Source: Microbacterium sp. LCT-H2
Lineage (GTDB): Bacteria; Actinomycetota; Actinomycetes; Actinomycetales; Microbacteriaceae
Reading direction: 5' to 3'
Assembly (NCBI RefSeq): GCF_001866135.1
Contig: NZ_MODW01000001.1
Span: 1-64,000 of the forward strand
Length of the DNA: 64,000 nt
Shown here: piece by piece, positions 16,896 to 25,233 of the stretch
How the letters are laid out: each line of letters begins with the position of its first letter
Numbering within the stretch: position 1 is the stretch's first letter
Notes under the pieces: generated by a model
Told to the model about the DNA's origin: nothing
Seen by the model: the letters and a program-made list of their open reading frames with translations, nothing else
Database searches by the model: none
Position numbers and translations under genes: made by a program

Positions 16896-17252
16896 ATGCG
16901 CCGCTTCCCCGCCTCCGTCTACCGGGTCGGGGACGAGCCCGATCCCCGGTTCTCCCTCGCCAACGAGCGCACGTTCCTGGCGTGGACCCGGACCGGCCTG
17001 GCCCTGATCGCGGGGGGCGTCGCGCTCGAGGTCCTCGGCCTCGACCTGCACCCCGGCTTCCGGCTGGCCGCCTCGCTGCTGCTGATGGTCGCCGGCACGG
17101 CCGTGGCGCCGCTCGCCTGGTTCGAGTGGATGCGGGCCGAACGCGCCCTCCGGCAGGGACGACCGCTGCCCGGCGCGCTGTCGGCGGTGGTGCTCGCCGT
17201 GGTCGTGGTGACGACGGGGCTGCTCGTCCTCGCCGGGGTGCTGTGGCGCTGA
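16896..17252 (+). CDS. DUF202 (YidH-like) membrane protein
   Basis: The 118-residue protein has three predicted transmembrane helices. It has the family hallmark LANERTFLAWTRTGLALIAGGVAL (about 21-44), in which an ERT-W-RT motif precedes the first helix. DUF202 proteins are small inner-membrane proteins of unknown function. It is followed 13 bases later by a second DUF202 gene, an adjacent pairing like yidH/yidG in enterobacteria. It is encoded 25 bases after the amidohydrolase gene but need not share its role. Confidence 0.82.
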   Translation: MRRFPASVYRVGDEPDPRFSLANERTFLAWTRTGLALIAGGVALEVLGLDLHPGFRLAASLLLMVAGTAVAPLAWFEWMRAERALRQGRPLPGALSAVVLAVVVVTTGLLVLAGVLWR

Positions 17253-17265
17253 ACGAGGCCTGCCG

Positions 17266-17652
17266 ATGACCGCCCCCGATACCCCGGTGCCCGACGCCCC
17301 GGCGTCCGATCTGTACGATCCCGGGCTGCAGCCGGAGCGGACGGAGCTGGCCTGGCGGCGCACGGCCCTCGCGATCGCGGTCGGCTCGCTGCTGTCGCTG
17401 CGGGTGTTCCCCCTCGTGCTGCCGAGCGGCGCCGAGGGGTGGGGGCTCGTGCCGGGCGTGCTGGGCGTCGGCACCGCGGCACTGCTCTGGATCGCCGCGC
17501 GCCGTCGGCAGCGCCGGACGACCGCGGTGCTCACCGCCCGGGCGCGCGGACCGCTGCCGGGCGGCGGACTCCCGCTCGTGCTGACGGTGTTCGCGACCGG
17601 CTTCGGTCTCGTCGCCCTCGCGCTCGTGGCGGTGACGCTGCTCACCCGCTGA
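17266..17652 (+). CDS. DUF202 membrane protein, second of pair
   Basis: The 128-residue protein has a DUF202-like start, LQPERTELAWRRTALAIAVGSLLSL (about 21-45), and three hydrophobic segments. It differs in sequence from the preceding gene product, so the pair probably form a heteromeric membrane complex. Its function is unknown. The two-gene unit ends at a hairpin at 17663-17700, converging with the GMC oxidoreductase gene. Confidence 0.8.
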   Translation: MTAPDTPVPDAPASDLYDPGLQPERTELAWRRTALAIAVGSLLSLRVFPLVLPSGAEGWGLVPGVLGVGTAALLWIAARRRQRRTTAVLTARARGPLPGGGLPLVLTVFATGFGLVALALVAVTLLTR

Positions 17653-17662
17653 CGGACAGGAG

Positions 17663-17700
17663 CGTGGGGCGAACGCGACAGATGTCGTGATCGCCCCGCG
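17663..17700. terminator. Bidirectional hairpin terminator
   Basis: CGTGGGGCGA (17663-17672) pairs with TCGCCCCGCG (17691-17700) with one G-U pair. A nested CGACA/TGTCG stem lies inside. It lies between the convergent DUF202 and GMC oxidoreductase genes. Confidence 0.7.
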
Positions 17701-17718
17701 TCCCCTCGCCGCCCTCCC

Positions 17719-19215
17719 TCAGTCCGCGAGGACGAACCGCGCGCCGCGTTCGCCGATCATGGCCGCGGGCGCGTTGGTGTTGCCGGTGGGCACGGTCGGC
17801 ATGACCGAGGCGTCGATCACCCGGAGCCCCTCGATCCCGCGCACCCGGAGCTGCGGGTCGACCACCGACTCCGGGTCGGAGCCCATGCGGCAGGTGCCGA
17901 CCTGGTGGTGATAGGTGATGGCGGTGCGGCGCACCCACTCATCCACGTCGTCGTCCGCCACGTCCGGCCCGGGGTAGACCTCGACCGCTCCCCACTCCTC
18001 GGCGAGCGCGGGCTGCGTGCCGATACGGCGGCACTGGCGCACCGAGGCCGCGAGGGCGTCAGCGTCGCGTTGATCCTCCAGCGCCGCCAGGTCGATGTGC
18101 GGCAGGTCATCGAGGCCGGGACCGGTGAGGCGCAGCTCGCCGCGGCTGTACGGCGTCACCAGACCCGCCATGAGCGTGAACCCGTCGGTGCCCTTCGGCT
18201 CCAGGTCGCCCCACATCGGCACGGAGAAGTGGATGGGCTGCGTGTCCGGCTGCGCGAGGCCGTCGCGGCTCCGCCAGAACAGGTGGCTCTGCGTGACGGA
18301 CACTCCGGGCTGCGGCGGGCCGACGGGCTTCTTCTCGGTCGTGAAGATCACCGGCGACAGGAGGTGGTCGTGCAGGTTCTTGCCCACAGCGGGGGCGTCG
18401 AGCACGACGGGGATGCCGAGGGCACTCAGCTCGTCGGCGGGACCGATGCCCGAGCGGAGCAGGATGACAGGCGTGCCGAGTGCGCCCGCCGAGAGGATGA
18501 CCTCGTCCGCGAACACCTCCTCGGCCTCGTCGCCCTCCCCCAGCCGGAGGCCGACCGCGCGCCCGTCGCGCACGATCACGGAGTGGACGGCGCGACCGGT
18601 GAGGATCGTCATCCTGTCGGCGACGGGCTGCGCGTAGGCGGTCCAGGTGTTGACGCGACGACCGTCCGTGATCGTGACCTGCTCCTGCGAGACGCCGTCG
18701 AGCGTGCCCCCGTTGTAGTTCGGGTTGCGCGGCAGCCCTTCCTCCACGGCGGCGTCGATGATCGAGGCCTGGATGGGCGCGAGCGCGTAGTCGTCGGTCA
18801 CCGGCAGCAGGTCGTTCTCGATCGCGTCGTAGATCGGCTCGACCTCGGCCCAGCCCCATCCGGTCGCGCCCGCCGCCTCCCACGCGTCGTAGTCGGAGGC
18901 CGCGCCGCGCACCCAGATCATGGCGTTCAGCGCGTGCGACCCACCGGTGACCTTGCCGCGAGGGAGATGCAGCCGACGACCGGCCGCGTGCGGCTGCGGC
19001 ACGGTGAAGAAGTCCCAGTCCTCGGCGGAGTGCCACAGCTCGCCCGCCCGGGAGGGATCATGGATGGCCGGGTTCGTGTCGTAGCCGCCCGCCTCGACGA
19101 GCGTCACCGCGACACCGGCGTCGGTGAGACGCCGCGCGACGATGGCGCCCGACGTACCCGCCCCGACGACGATCGCGGAGCGCACCGCGCCGCTGTTCGC
19201 CGCGGCCACGCTCAC
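17719..19215 (-). CDS. GMC family FAD-dependent oxidoreductase
   Basis: The 498-residue flavoprotein has the FAD motif VVGAGTSGAIVARRL (about 16-30) and EAGG, then the GMC signature 1 stretch PRGKVTGGSHALNAMIWVRG. The active-site region YHHQVGTCRMG contains the catalytic His, and the C-terminal FAD-binding PTGNTNAPAAMIGER follows. The family covers choline dehydrogenase, aryl-alcohol oxidases and other alcohol dehydrogenases. The GTG start at 19215 overlaps the stop of the aldehyde dehydrogenase gene in GTGA, so the two are translationally coupled. Together they could oxidise an alcohol to aldehyde and then acid. Confidence 0.9.
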   Translation of the reverse strand: MSVAAANSGAVRSAIVVGAGTSGAIVARRLTDAGVAVTLVEAGGYDTNPAIHDPSRAGELWHSAEDWDFFTVPQPHAAGRRLHLPRGKVTGGSHALNAMIWVRGAASDYDAWEAAGATGWGWAEVEPIYDAIENDLLPVTDDYALAPIQASIIDAAVEEGLPRNPNYNGGTLDGVSQEQVTITDGRRVNTWTAYAQPVADRMTILTGRAVHSVIVRDGRAVGLRLGEGDEAEEVFADEVILSAGALGTPVILLRSGIGPADELSALGIPVVLDAPAVGKNLHDHLLSPVIFTTEKKPVGPPQPGVSVTQSHLFWRSRDGLAQPDTQPIHFSVPMWGDLEPKGTDGFTLMAGLVTPYSRGELRLTGPGLDDLPHIDLAALEDQRDADALAASVRQCRRIGTQPALAEEWGAVEVYPGPDVADDDVDEWVRRTAITYHHQVGTCRMGSDPESVVDPQLRVRGIEGLRVIDASVMPTVPTGNTNAPAAMIGERGARFVLAD

Positions 19216-20690
19216 GCCTTCCGGCCCGGTCCGGAGACGACCTGGGTGACGGCGACGGACTTGAGCCCCTCGACGCCGAACTCCAGCCCGTAGCCCGAGC
19301 TCTTCACGCCGCCGAACGGCACCATCGGGTGCAGCCCGCCGTGCGAGTTGACCCACACCGTGCCGGACTGCATGCGCGCGGCGACGGCGCGGGCCTCCTC
19401 CGGGTCGCTCGCCCACACCGAGGCGCCGAGACCCACGTCGAGGGCGTTCGCGAGCGCGAAGGCCTCGTCGATGTCGCTGTACCGGATGACGGGGAGCGCG
19501 GGACCGAACTGCTCCTCCTGCACGAGCGCCGCGTCGTTGTCGATGTCGGCGACGATGGTGGGCCGGTAGAACAGCTCGCCGAGCTCGGAGGCCGGCTCTC
19601 CACCGGTGACGATCCGGGCGCCGCGGCTCCGCGCATCGTCGACCAAGCGACTGACGATGTCGAACTGCGGCCGGTTCTGCAGCGGCCCGAGCACGTTGCC
19701 CTCATCGAGCCCGTTGCCCATCGGCACCTGCGCGGCGATGGCGGCAAGCGCGTCCACGACCTCGTCGTACACGGAGTCGTGCACGTAGAGGCGCTTCATG
19801 GCGGCGCAGGTCTGTCCGGTGTTGATGAACGCACCCCAGAAGAGGTCTTCCGCGATGGCCGAGGGATCGGTGCCGGGGAGCACGATGCCCGCGTCGTTGC
19901 CGCCCAGTTCGAGCGTGAGGCGGGCGAGGTTGCCCGCGGAGCTCTCGATGATGCGGCGACCGGTCGCGGTCGAGCCGGTGAACATGATCTTGGCGATGTC
20001 GGGGTGCGAGGCGAGGCGGGCGCCCACCTCACGGTCTCCGGAGACCCCGATGAGCACATCGGCGGGCAGCACGTCATTCATCACGGCGAGCAGCGCGAGC
20101 ACGCTCAGCGGGGTGTACTCGCTGGGCTTCGCGACGACCGTGTTGCCCATGCGCAGCGACGGGCCGATCTGCCAGATCGTGATCATGAGCGGCCAGTTCC
20201 ACGGCCCGATGGCCCCGACCACGCCGGCCGCCTTGTAGACGAGCTCGGCGTGCAGCGTCTCGTCGTCGACGAGCACCTGCGGCTCCAGGACGGTGGTGGC
20301 GTTGGTGCGCAGCCAGGCCGAGCAGGCGCCGAGCTCGAACCGCGCGTTGGGACCGTTCAGCGGCTTCCCCTGCTCCCGCGACAGGAGGTAGGCGAGCCCT
20401 TCGGCGTTCGCGTCGATCGCGTCGGCCGCGGCCAGGAGGAGTGCGCTCCGCTTCTCGTGTCCGAGCGCTTCCCACGCGGGCTGCGCGGCCTTCGCGCGGG
20501 CGATCGCGTCGTCGAGGTCGGCGACCGTGGCCACGGGCGCGCGTCCGATGACCTCCCGCGTCGCGGCATCGGGGATCTCGCGCCCCTCGCCCTGCGGGGC
20601 CTGGATGCGGTCGAGCAGCGCCGCAGCGGCGGACGCCGCGGAATCGGCGGATCCGGAGTCGACGGCTACGGGAACGGCGGAATCGGACAT
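19212..20690 (-). CDS. NAD(P)-dependent aldehyde dehydrogenase
   Basis: The 492-residue aldehyde dehydrogenase has all key positions: Asn165 in GPWNWP, the coenzyme-binding FTGST (237-241), the general base Glu261 in LELGGN, and the nucleophile Cys295 in GQTC. The end, MVPFGGVKSSGYGLEFGVEG, is typical of the betaine/aryl-aldehyde dehydrogenase group. AAGGAGA precedes the ATG. It is the first gene of a two-gene operon with a GMC alcohol oxidase/dehydrogenase, so it probably takes the aldehyde product of that enzyme. The pair resembles choline or aryl-alcohol oxidation modules. Substrate identity is open. Confidence 0.92.
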   Translation of the reverse strand: MSDSAVPVAVDSGSADSAASAAAALLDRIQAPQGEGREIPDAATREVIGRAPVATVADLDDAIARAKAAQPAWEALGHEKRSALLLAAADAIDANAEGLAYLLSREQGKPLNGPNARFELGACSAWLRTNATTVLEPQVLVDDETLHAELVYKAAGVVGAIGPWNWPLMITIWQIGPSLRMGNTVVAKPSEYTPLSVLALLAVMNDVLPADVLIGVSGDREVGARLASHPDIAKIMFTGSTATGRRIIESSAGNLARLTLELGGNDAGIVLPGTDPSAIAEDLFWGAFINTGQTCAAMKRLYVHDSVYDEVVDALAAIAAQVPMGNGLDEGNVLGPLQNRPQFDIVSRLVDDARSRGARIVTGGEPASELGELFYRPTIVADIDNDAALVQEEQFGPALPVIRYSDIDEAFALANALDVGLGASVWASDPEEARAVAARMQSGTVWVNSHGGLHPMVPFGGVKSSGYGLEFGVEGLKSVAVTQVVSGPGRKA

Positions 20691-20738
20691 CGGTGTCTCT
20701 CCTTCGAGCGGGTCACGGCGCGGACGCCGGTCTTCTTC

Positions 20739-22340
20739 TCATTCTCGGTCGGCCCGTGCCGCCGTACTTGTCGCGGAGCGCGCCGGAGATGTCCCCGCGC
20801 GAAGGATGCGCCCCCGAGCCGGTCCCGCGTGAGCGAATCGGGACCCCGTCCGGTGCGTGGGGTCGGGAAGCGCCGGGCGCGGCGTGCGCCATCGTCGCCT
20901 CGGATCCCACCAGGCCGGCCCTCGCACCTGCGGTACTCCCCCGCGCATGCGGATCTGCCACCCCGAGGTGTCCAGGGTGCGGTGGTGATGCCAGCACAGC
21001 GCGACCCCGTTGTCGGTGTGCGTCGGACCCCCGTGCGCGTGCTCCGTGACGTGGTGGATCTCGCACCAGGCGGCGGGGACGTGACATCCGGGGATCAGGC
21101 ACTCGCCGTCCCGTACGCCGATCGCCCGGCGCTGCGCGGGGGTGAAGATCCGGTCGCTCGACCCGAGCCCGACGATCCTTCCGCCGGCCCCGAGCACGAC
21201 CCGTTGGACCGTCCCTCCGCACGCCGTGTGCGCGGCCACTCGGGTCGACACCGGCGTCTCGACGCCCTCGACCCGCGCCCAGCCGCGCCCCGTGGCATAG
21301 TCCTCGGCGCCGACCGTGACCACGAGTGTCGGGGCGGCACCACCCAGCCGCGGCATGTCGTCGTGCCGGGCCGCGATCCCCAGGGCCGCTGCGAGCGCGT
21401 CGTGCTGCTTCTGTGCCCGCGTGCGCCCATCGACCATCCCGCCGGGATCGCCGCACGGCAGCACATCGTCGACCGGGGACACCGCGGTGTCCCGCCGCTC
21501 GGCATCGGAGTCCTCGAGTTCCGCGGACGGCACGAAGTGCACGCCGGGAAGCGGCGGCCCGTCGACCTTCGGGTTCAGATACGCGTCCCAGATCCGCTGC
21601 AGCTGCCCCGCGACCTCGGGCAGCAGTGCGCCCCGGACCGGGATCACGCCGTCCTTGGCGCGCCCCAGCACCACACCCCGAGCCCGCAGCGCGATGTCTT
21701 CCGCAGGCTCCGCGCCGTCGGGGTCGAGGTACTGCACGATCAGCTGCGCCCGCACCCGCAGATCCTCGGCTGTCGGTGCCGGACCGGTCTCGTTCTCGGC
21801 GTCACTGTTCTCGGCGCCGTCGCCGCTCTCCTCGCCACGAGCGACCTCGGCCAGATACGCGTCCGCCTCCCAGCGGTCGGCGAGGCGCACGCGAGGGCCG
21901 GCCTGCTCGATCGGCCCGGTCGCGGCCAACAACCCGGTCACGCCGATCGCCCCGTCGAGGAGGGCCTCGCGCAGCGCCGGCCATCGCGCCGGCAGCCACT
22001 CCCCGGAGGAGAGGTCGACCTCGCGCCGCACCAACCGCGCGCCCTTCACCAGGCGTGCGGCGGATGCGGCGTCGGCACGAAGGACACGCTGCAGCAGCTC
22101 GTTCATCGAGCGACAGCCGAACCGTCCGCAGAACGCCGGTTCCCCGGACCCCGCCGGACGCGGATCGACGCTCGCGACCGCCTCCACGATCACGGCCTCC
22201 ACGCGTCGCTGGATCTCGCCCGCGACCCGCAGCAGGTCCATCATCGCCCCGGCATCGAGAGCGCCCACGGTGCCCGACTGCAGCACGGCGTCGAGAGCGA
22301 CGACCGTGTCGTCGAGAACCGCTGCCGGGGTGCTTTCCAT
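20739..22340 (-). CDS. DUF222/HNH endonuclease domain protein (13E12 repeat family type)
   Basis: The 533-residue protein has an N-terminal DUF222 region and a C-terminal HNH nuclease motif (about 440-485) with CLIPGCHVPAAWCEIHHV, HAHGGPTHTDNGVALCWHHH and paired Cys/His zinc ligands. Such genes are multi-copy in many actinobacterial genomes and often unlinked to other functions. The ATG at 22340 was chosen; a TTG twelve bases upstream is possible, and neither has a strong ribosome-binding site. The middle (about 180-330) is acidic and proline-rich and probably disordered. The biological role of the family is unknown. Confidence 0.85.
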   Translation of the reverse strand: MESTPAAVLDDTVVALDAVLQSGTVGALDAGAMMDLLRVAGEIQRRVEAVIVEAVASVDPRPAGSGEPAFCGRFGCRSMNELLQRVLRADAASAARLVKGARLVRREVDLSSGEWLPARWPALREALLDGAIGVTGLLAATGPIEQAGPRVRLADRWEADAYLAEVARGEESGDGAENSDAENETGPAPTAEDLRVRAQLIVQYLDPDGAEPAEDIALRARGVVLGRAKDGVIPVRGALLPEVAGQLQRIWDAYLNPKVDGPPLPGVHFVPSAELEDSDAERRDTAVSPVDDVLPCGDPGGMVDGRTRAQKQHDALAAALGIAARHDDMPRLGGAAPTLVVTVGAEDYATGRGWARVEGVETPVSTRVAAHTACGGTVQRVVLGAGGRIVGLGSSDRIFTPAQRRAIGVRDGECLIPGCHVPAAWCEIHHVTEHAHGGPTHTDNGVALCWHHHRTLDTSGWQIRMRGGVPQVRGPAWWDPRRRWRTPRPALPDPTHRTGSRFAHAGPARGRILRAGTSPARSATSTAARADRE

Positions 22341-22507
22341 ACGACGATTCAACCGAGGGCCACCGACATTGCGAGACCTGATTACCCCTGTTCAGAGCGA
22401 TATTCCAGTACGCGCGGAGGAGTCCTCCTGCAGACGAACCGACCCGTGATCAAACCTCCACATCACCCAGCATCCGCCCCCGACGGCCCCCATCGCCGGA
22501 GAGGACA

Positions 22508-22945
22508 TCACGCCCGGTCGAAGTCCTCGAAGATCAGGATCGTCCGCGTCGAGCGGATCGACGGGATCGCCTGGATGTCCTCCAGCACGATGCGGCGCAG
22601 GTCGCGCGCGTCGTTGGCACGCACGAGCAGCAGCACGTCGAAGTCGCCGCCGACGAGCGCCATGTGCTCGATCTCCGGGATCGCCCGGAGCCGCGCGCTC
22701 ACCTCCTGCCACGTGGCCTGTTCGATGGCGAGGGTCACGTACGCGCTCGCGTGATGCCCCAGCAGCACGGGGTCGGTGCGCACGGTGTACCCCGTGATCA
22801 CCCCGGCGTCGGTGAGGCGCTTGATGCGGGCATGCGCCCCCGCGCGGGAGATGTGCACCGCTTCGGCGATCGCGGTCATGGACGCCCGCGCATCCCGCCG
22901 CAGCTCCGCGAGGATCGCGCGATCCGTCTCGTCCAGCGCCGCCAT
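22508..22945 (-). CDS. Lrp/AsnC family transcriptional regulator
   Basis: The 145-residue regulator has an N-terminal winged helix (about 5-50, LDETDRAILAELRRDARASM and ISRAGAHARIKRLTDAGVI) and a C-terminal RAM effector domain (about 65-140, ending in IRSTRTILIFEDFDRA). Lrp-family proteins respond to amino acids. It is divergent from the 2-oxoacid dehydrogenase operon, 150 bases away. In other actinobacteria I recall this pairing with branched-chain keto acid dehydrogenase genes, so control by branched-chain amino acids is a reasonable inference. The gap has A/T-rich pieces suited to Lrp binding but no clear palindrome. Confidence 0.9.
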   Translation of the reverse strand: MAALDETDRAILAELRRDARASMTAIAEAVHISRAGAHARIKRLTDAGVITGYTVRTDPVLLGHHASAYVTLAIEQATWQEVSARLRAIPEIEHMALVGGDFDVLLLVRANDARDLRRIVLEDIQAIPSIRSTRTILIFEDFDRA

Positions 22946-23095
22946 GGCACCCCTCTCCCGCCCGGGAAATCCTGACATTTCGGAAGCCATTGTGGCACGT
23001 CGCGAGCAATCGTCCACGATCCCGCGACGGATCTTGGATGACTGTCGTACGCGCGGCATGCTGTCCTCATCGAGTTCGGCAAGGAAGGCGGACGG

Positions 23096-24208
23096 ATGCA
23101 CCCCCACGACATGCTCCCGCGAGACATCGCGGTACGACTGATCGCCGAGGACGGGACCGCCCTCCCCGACGAGGCCTACGCGCTCCCCGCCGCCGACGTC
23201 CTGCTGGCGGCCTACCGGGGTCTCGTCGAAGGCCGTCGCATCAACGATCAGGCCGGCGCGCTCGTGCGCCAGGGACGCCTCGCGGTCTACCCCTCCTCGC
23301 ACGGCCAGGAGGCCTGCCAGGTGGCCGCGGCGATGGTGCTCGGCGACACCGACTGGCTCTTCCCCACCTACCGCGACTCGGTCGCCGTGATCGCCCGCGG
23401 CGTCGCGCCTGCGGAGGCGATGGTGCTCCTCAAGGGCGACTGGCACTCCGGCTACGACGTACGGGCGCACCGCGTCGCCCCGCAGGCCACCCCGCTCGCG
23501 ACCCAGCTGCTGCACGCGGTCGGCTTCGCGCAGGCGGCGAAGCACCGCGGCGAGGACACCGTGGTGCTCGCGCTCTGCGGCGACGGCGCGACGAGCGAGG
23601 GCGACTTCCACGAGGCGATGAACTTCGCCGCCGTCTTCCACGTCCCGGTCGTGTTCTTCGTGCAGAACAACGAGTTCGCGATCTCGGTCCCCCTCTCCCG
23701 GCAGACCGCCGCGCCCTCCCTCGCCCACAAGGCGGTCGGCTACGGCATGCCGGGGCAGCGCGTCGACGGCAACGACGTGGCCGCGGTCCTCGCGGTGCTC
23801 ACGGAGGCCGTCGACCGCGCCCGCGCCGGGGGCGGCCCCTCCCTCGTCGAGGCGCACACCTACCGCATGCAGGCGCACACCAACGCCGACGACGACACCC
23901 GCTACCGCGAACGCGAGGAGGTGCAGGCCTGGCTCGCCCGCGATCCGCTGCTCCGCCTGCGCGCGCACCTCACGGCGACGGGGACGCTGGACGACGAGGC
24001 AGAGTCGCGCTTCGCCGCAGGCGCGGAGGAGATCGCCGCCGCCATGCGCACCGCCCTGAACACCGACGCGGACCTCGACCCGGAAGACCTCTTCCGCTTC
24101 GTGACCGCGACCCGCTCGCCGCAGCGTGAGGAGCAGTGGCAGCTCCTCCGGGACGAGATCGCCCGCTCCCACCCCGCCGAGACGATGACGACCGGAGGCC
24201 CCCGATGA
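23096..24208 (+). CDS. 2-oxoacid (branched-chain keto acid/pyruvate) dehydrogenase E1 alpha subunit
   Basis: The 370-residue E1 alpha chain has the thiamine-diphosphate motif from GDG (162-164) to NN (191-192) and the SSHGQEACQVAAAMVL and TYRDSVAVIARG blocks of the BCKDH/PDH alpha family. AAGGAAGG lies before the ATG. It decarboxylates a 2-oxoacid and, with the beta subunit, transfers the acyl group to E2-bound lipoate. Its stop overlaps the E1 beta start (ATGA). Lrp control and operon shape favour the branched-chain keto acid role over pyruvate, but the sequence alone does not settle the substrate. Confidence 0.9.
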   Translation: MHPHDMLPRDIAVRLIAEDGTALPDEAYALPAADVLLAAYRGLVEGRRINDQAGALVRQGRLAVYPSSHGQEACQVAAAMVLGDTDWLFPTYRDSVAVIARGVAPAEAMVLLKGDWHSGYDVRAHRVAPQATPLATQLLHAVGFAQAAKHRGEDTVVLALCGDGATSEGDFHEAMNFAAVFHVPVVFFVQNNEFAISVPLSRQTAAPSLAHKAVGYGMPGQRVDGNDVAAVLAVLTEAVDRARAGGGPSLVEAHTYRMQAHTNADDDTRYREREEVQAWLARDPLLRLRAHLTATGTLDDEAESRFAAGAEEIAAAMRTALNTDADLDPEDLFRFVTATRSPQREEQWQLLRDEIARSHPAETMTTGGPR

Positions 24209-25233
24209 CCATCGCCGAGCACGAGACGCCGGTCGCGGCGCACACCGGCACCACTACGACCATGACCATGGCCGCCGCCCTCAACCGCGCCCTCGCCGAC
24301 GCCCTCGCCGCCGACCCCGACGTGGTCGTCTTCGGCGAAGATGTGGGAGCCCTCGGCGGCGTGTTCCGCATCACCGACGGGCTCACCGCCCGCTTCGGCG
24401 AGGACCGCTGCTTCGACACCCCGCTCGCGGAGTCCGGCATCATCGGCACCGCCGTCGGCATGGCGATGAACGGGATGCGCCCCGTGGTCGAGATGCAGTT
24501 CGATGCCTTCGCCCTCCCCGCCTTCGAGCAGATCGTCAGCCACGTGGCGAAGCTCGGCAACCGCACCCGCGGCGGGATGCGCATGCCGCTCGTGATCCGC
24601 ATCCCGTTCGGGGGCGGCATCGGGGGCGTGGAGCATCACTGCGACTCGTCCGAGGCGTACTACGCGCACACCCCCGGCCTCACCGTCCTGAGTCCGTCCA
24701 CCCCGCAGGACGCCTACTCGCTGCTCCGGGCGGCCATCGCCTCGCCGGACCCGGTGGTCTTCCTCGAGCCCAAGAAGCTCTACTGGTCGAAGGGCGAGGT
24801 CGACACCGCGGTGACGGCGGAGATCGGCTCGGCGCGCATCGCCAGGGAGGGCACCGACGTGACCCTCCTCGCGTACGGGGCCTCCGTGCCGCTCGCGCTG
24901 GAGGCGGCGGAGGTCGCCGCGGGCGAAGGGCGCAGCGTGCAGGTGGTCGACGTGCGCTCCCTGTCCCCCTTCGACGACGAGACGGTCACCGCGGCGGTGC
25001 GCTCCACGGGACGCGCGGTCGTGATCGCCGAGGCGCCGGGATTCGTCAGCGTGGCCTCCGAGATCCAGGCGCGGGTGTTCGAGCGCTGCTTCGAGTACCT
25101 GGAGGCCCCCGTGCGACGGGTGACCGGGTTCGACACCCCGTACGCACCGCCCAAGTTCGAGCACTGGTACCTGCCGGACGTCGATCGCGTGCTCGACGCG
25201 ATCGACACGCTGCACTGGGAGGACGACGCATGA
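24205..25233 (+). CDS. 2-oxoacid (branched-chain keto acid/pyruvate) dehydrogenase E1 beta subunit
   Basis: The 342-residue transketolase-like E1 beta has FGEDVGALGGVFRITDGL near residue 45, DTPLAESGIIGTAVGMAMNG, and a C-terminal transketolase domain with DVRSLSPFDDETV and GFDTPYAPPKFEHWYLPD. The last is characteristic of alpha-2-beta-2 E1 enzymes. The start overlaps the preceding stop by four bases and the end overlaps the E2 start by four bases, so all three subunits are translationally coupled. It binds the pyrophosphate part of thiamine diphosphate at the alpha/beta interface. Confidence 0.92.
   Translation: MTIAEHETPVAAHTGTTTTMTMAAALNRALADALAADPDVVVFGEDVGALGGVFRITDGLTARFGEDRCFDTPLAESGIIGTAVGMAMNGMRPVVEMQFDAFALPAFEQIVSHVAKLGNRTRGGMRMPLVIRIPFGGGIGGVEHHCDSSEAYYAHTPGLTVLSPSTPQDAYSLLRAAIASPDPVVFLEPKKLYWSKGEVDTAVTAEIGSARIAREGTDVTLLAYGASVPLALEAAEVAAGEGRSVQVVDVRSLSPFDDETVTAAVRSTGRAVVIAEAPGFVSVASEIQARVFERCFEYLEAPVRRVTGFDTPYAPPKFEHWYLPDVDRVLDAIDTLHWEDDA

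Noticed and set aside
19329..22754. A very long open frame on the plus strand opposite the aldehyde dehydrogenase and HNH genes
   Set aside because: Its translation is Arg/Gly/Asp-rich with no motifs, whereas the minus-strand proteins have full catalytic motifs. Such antisense frames are expected at this GC content.
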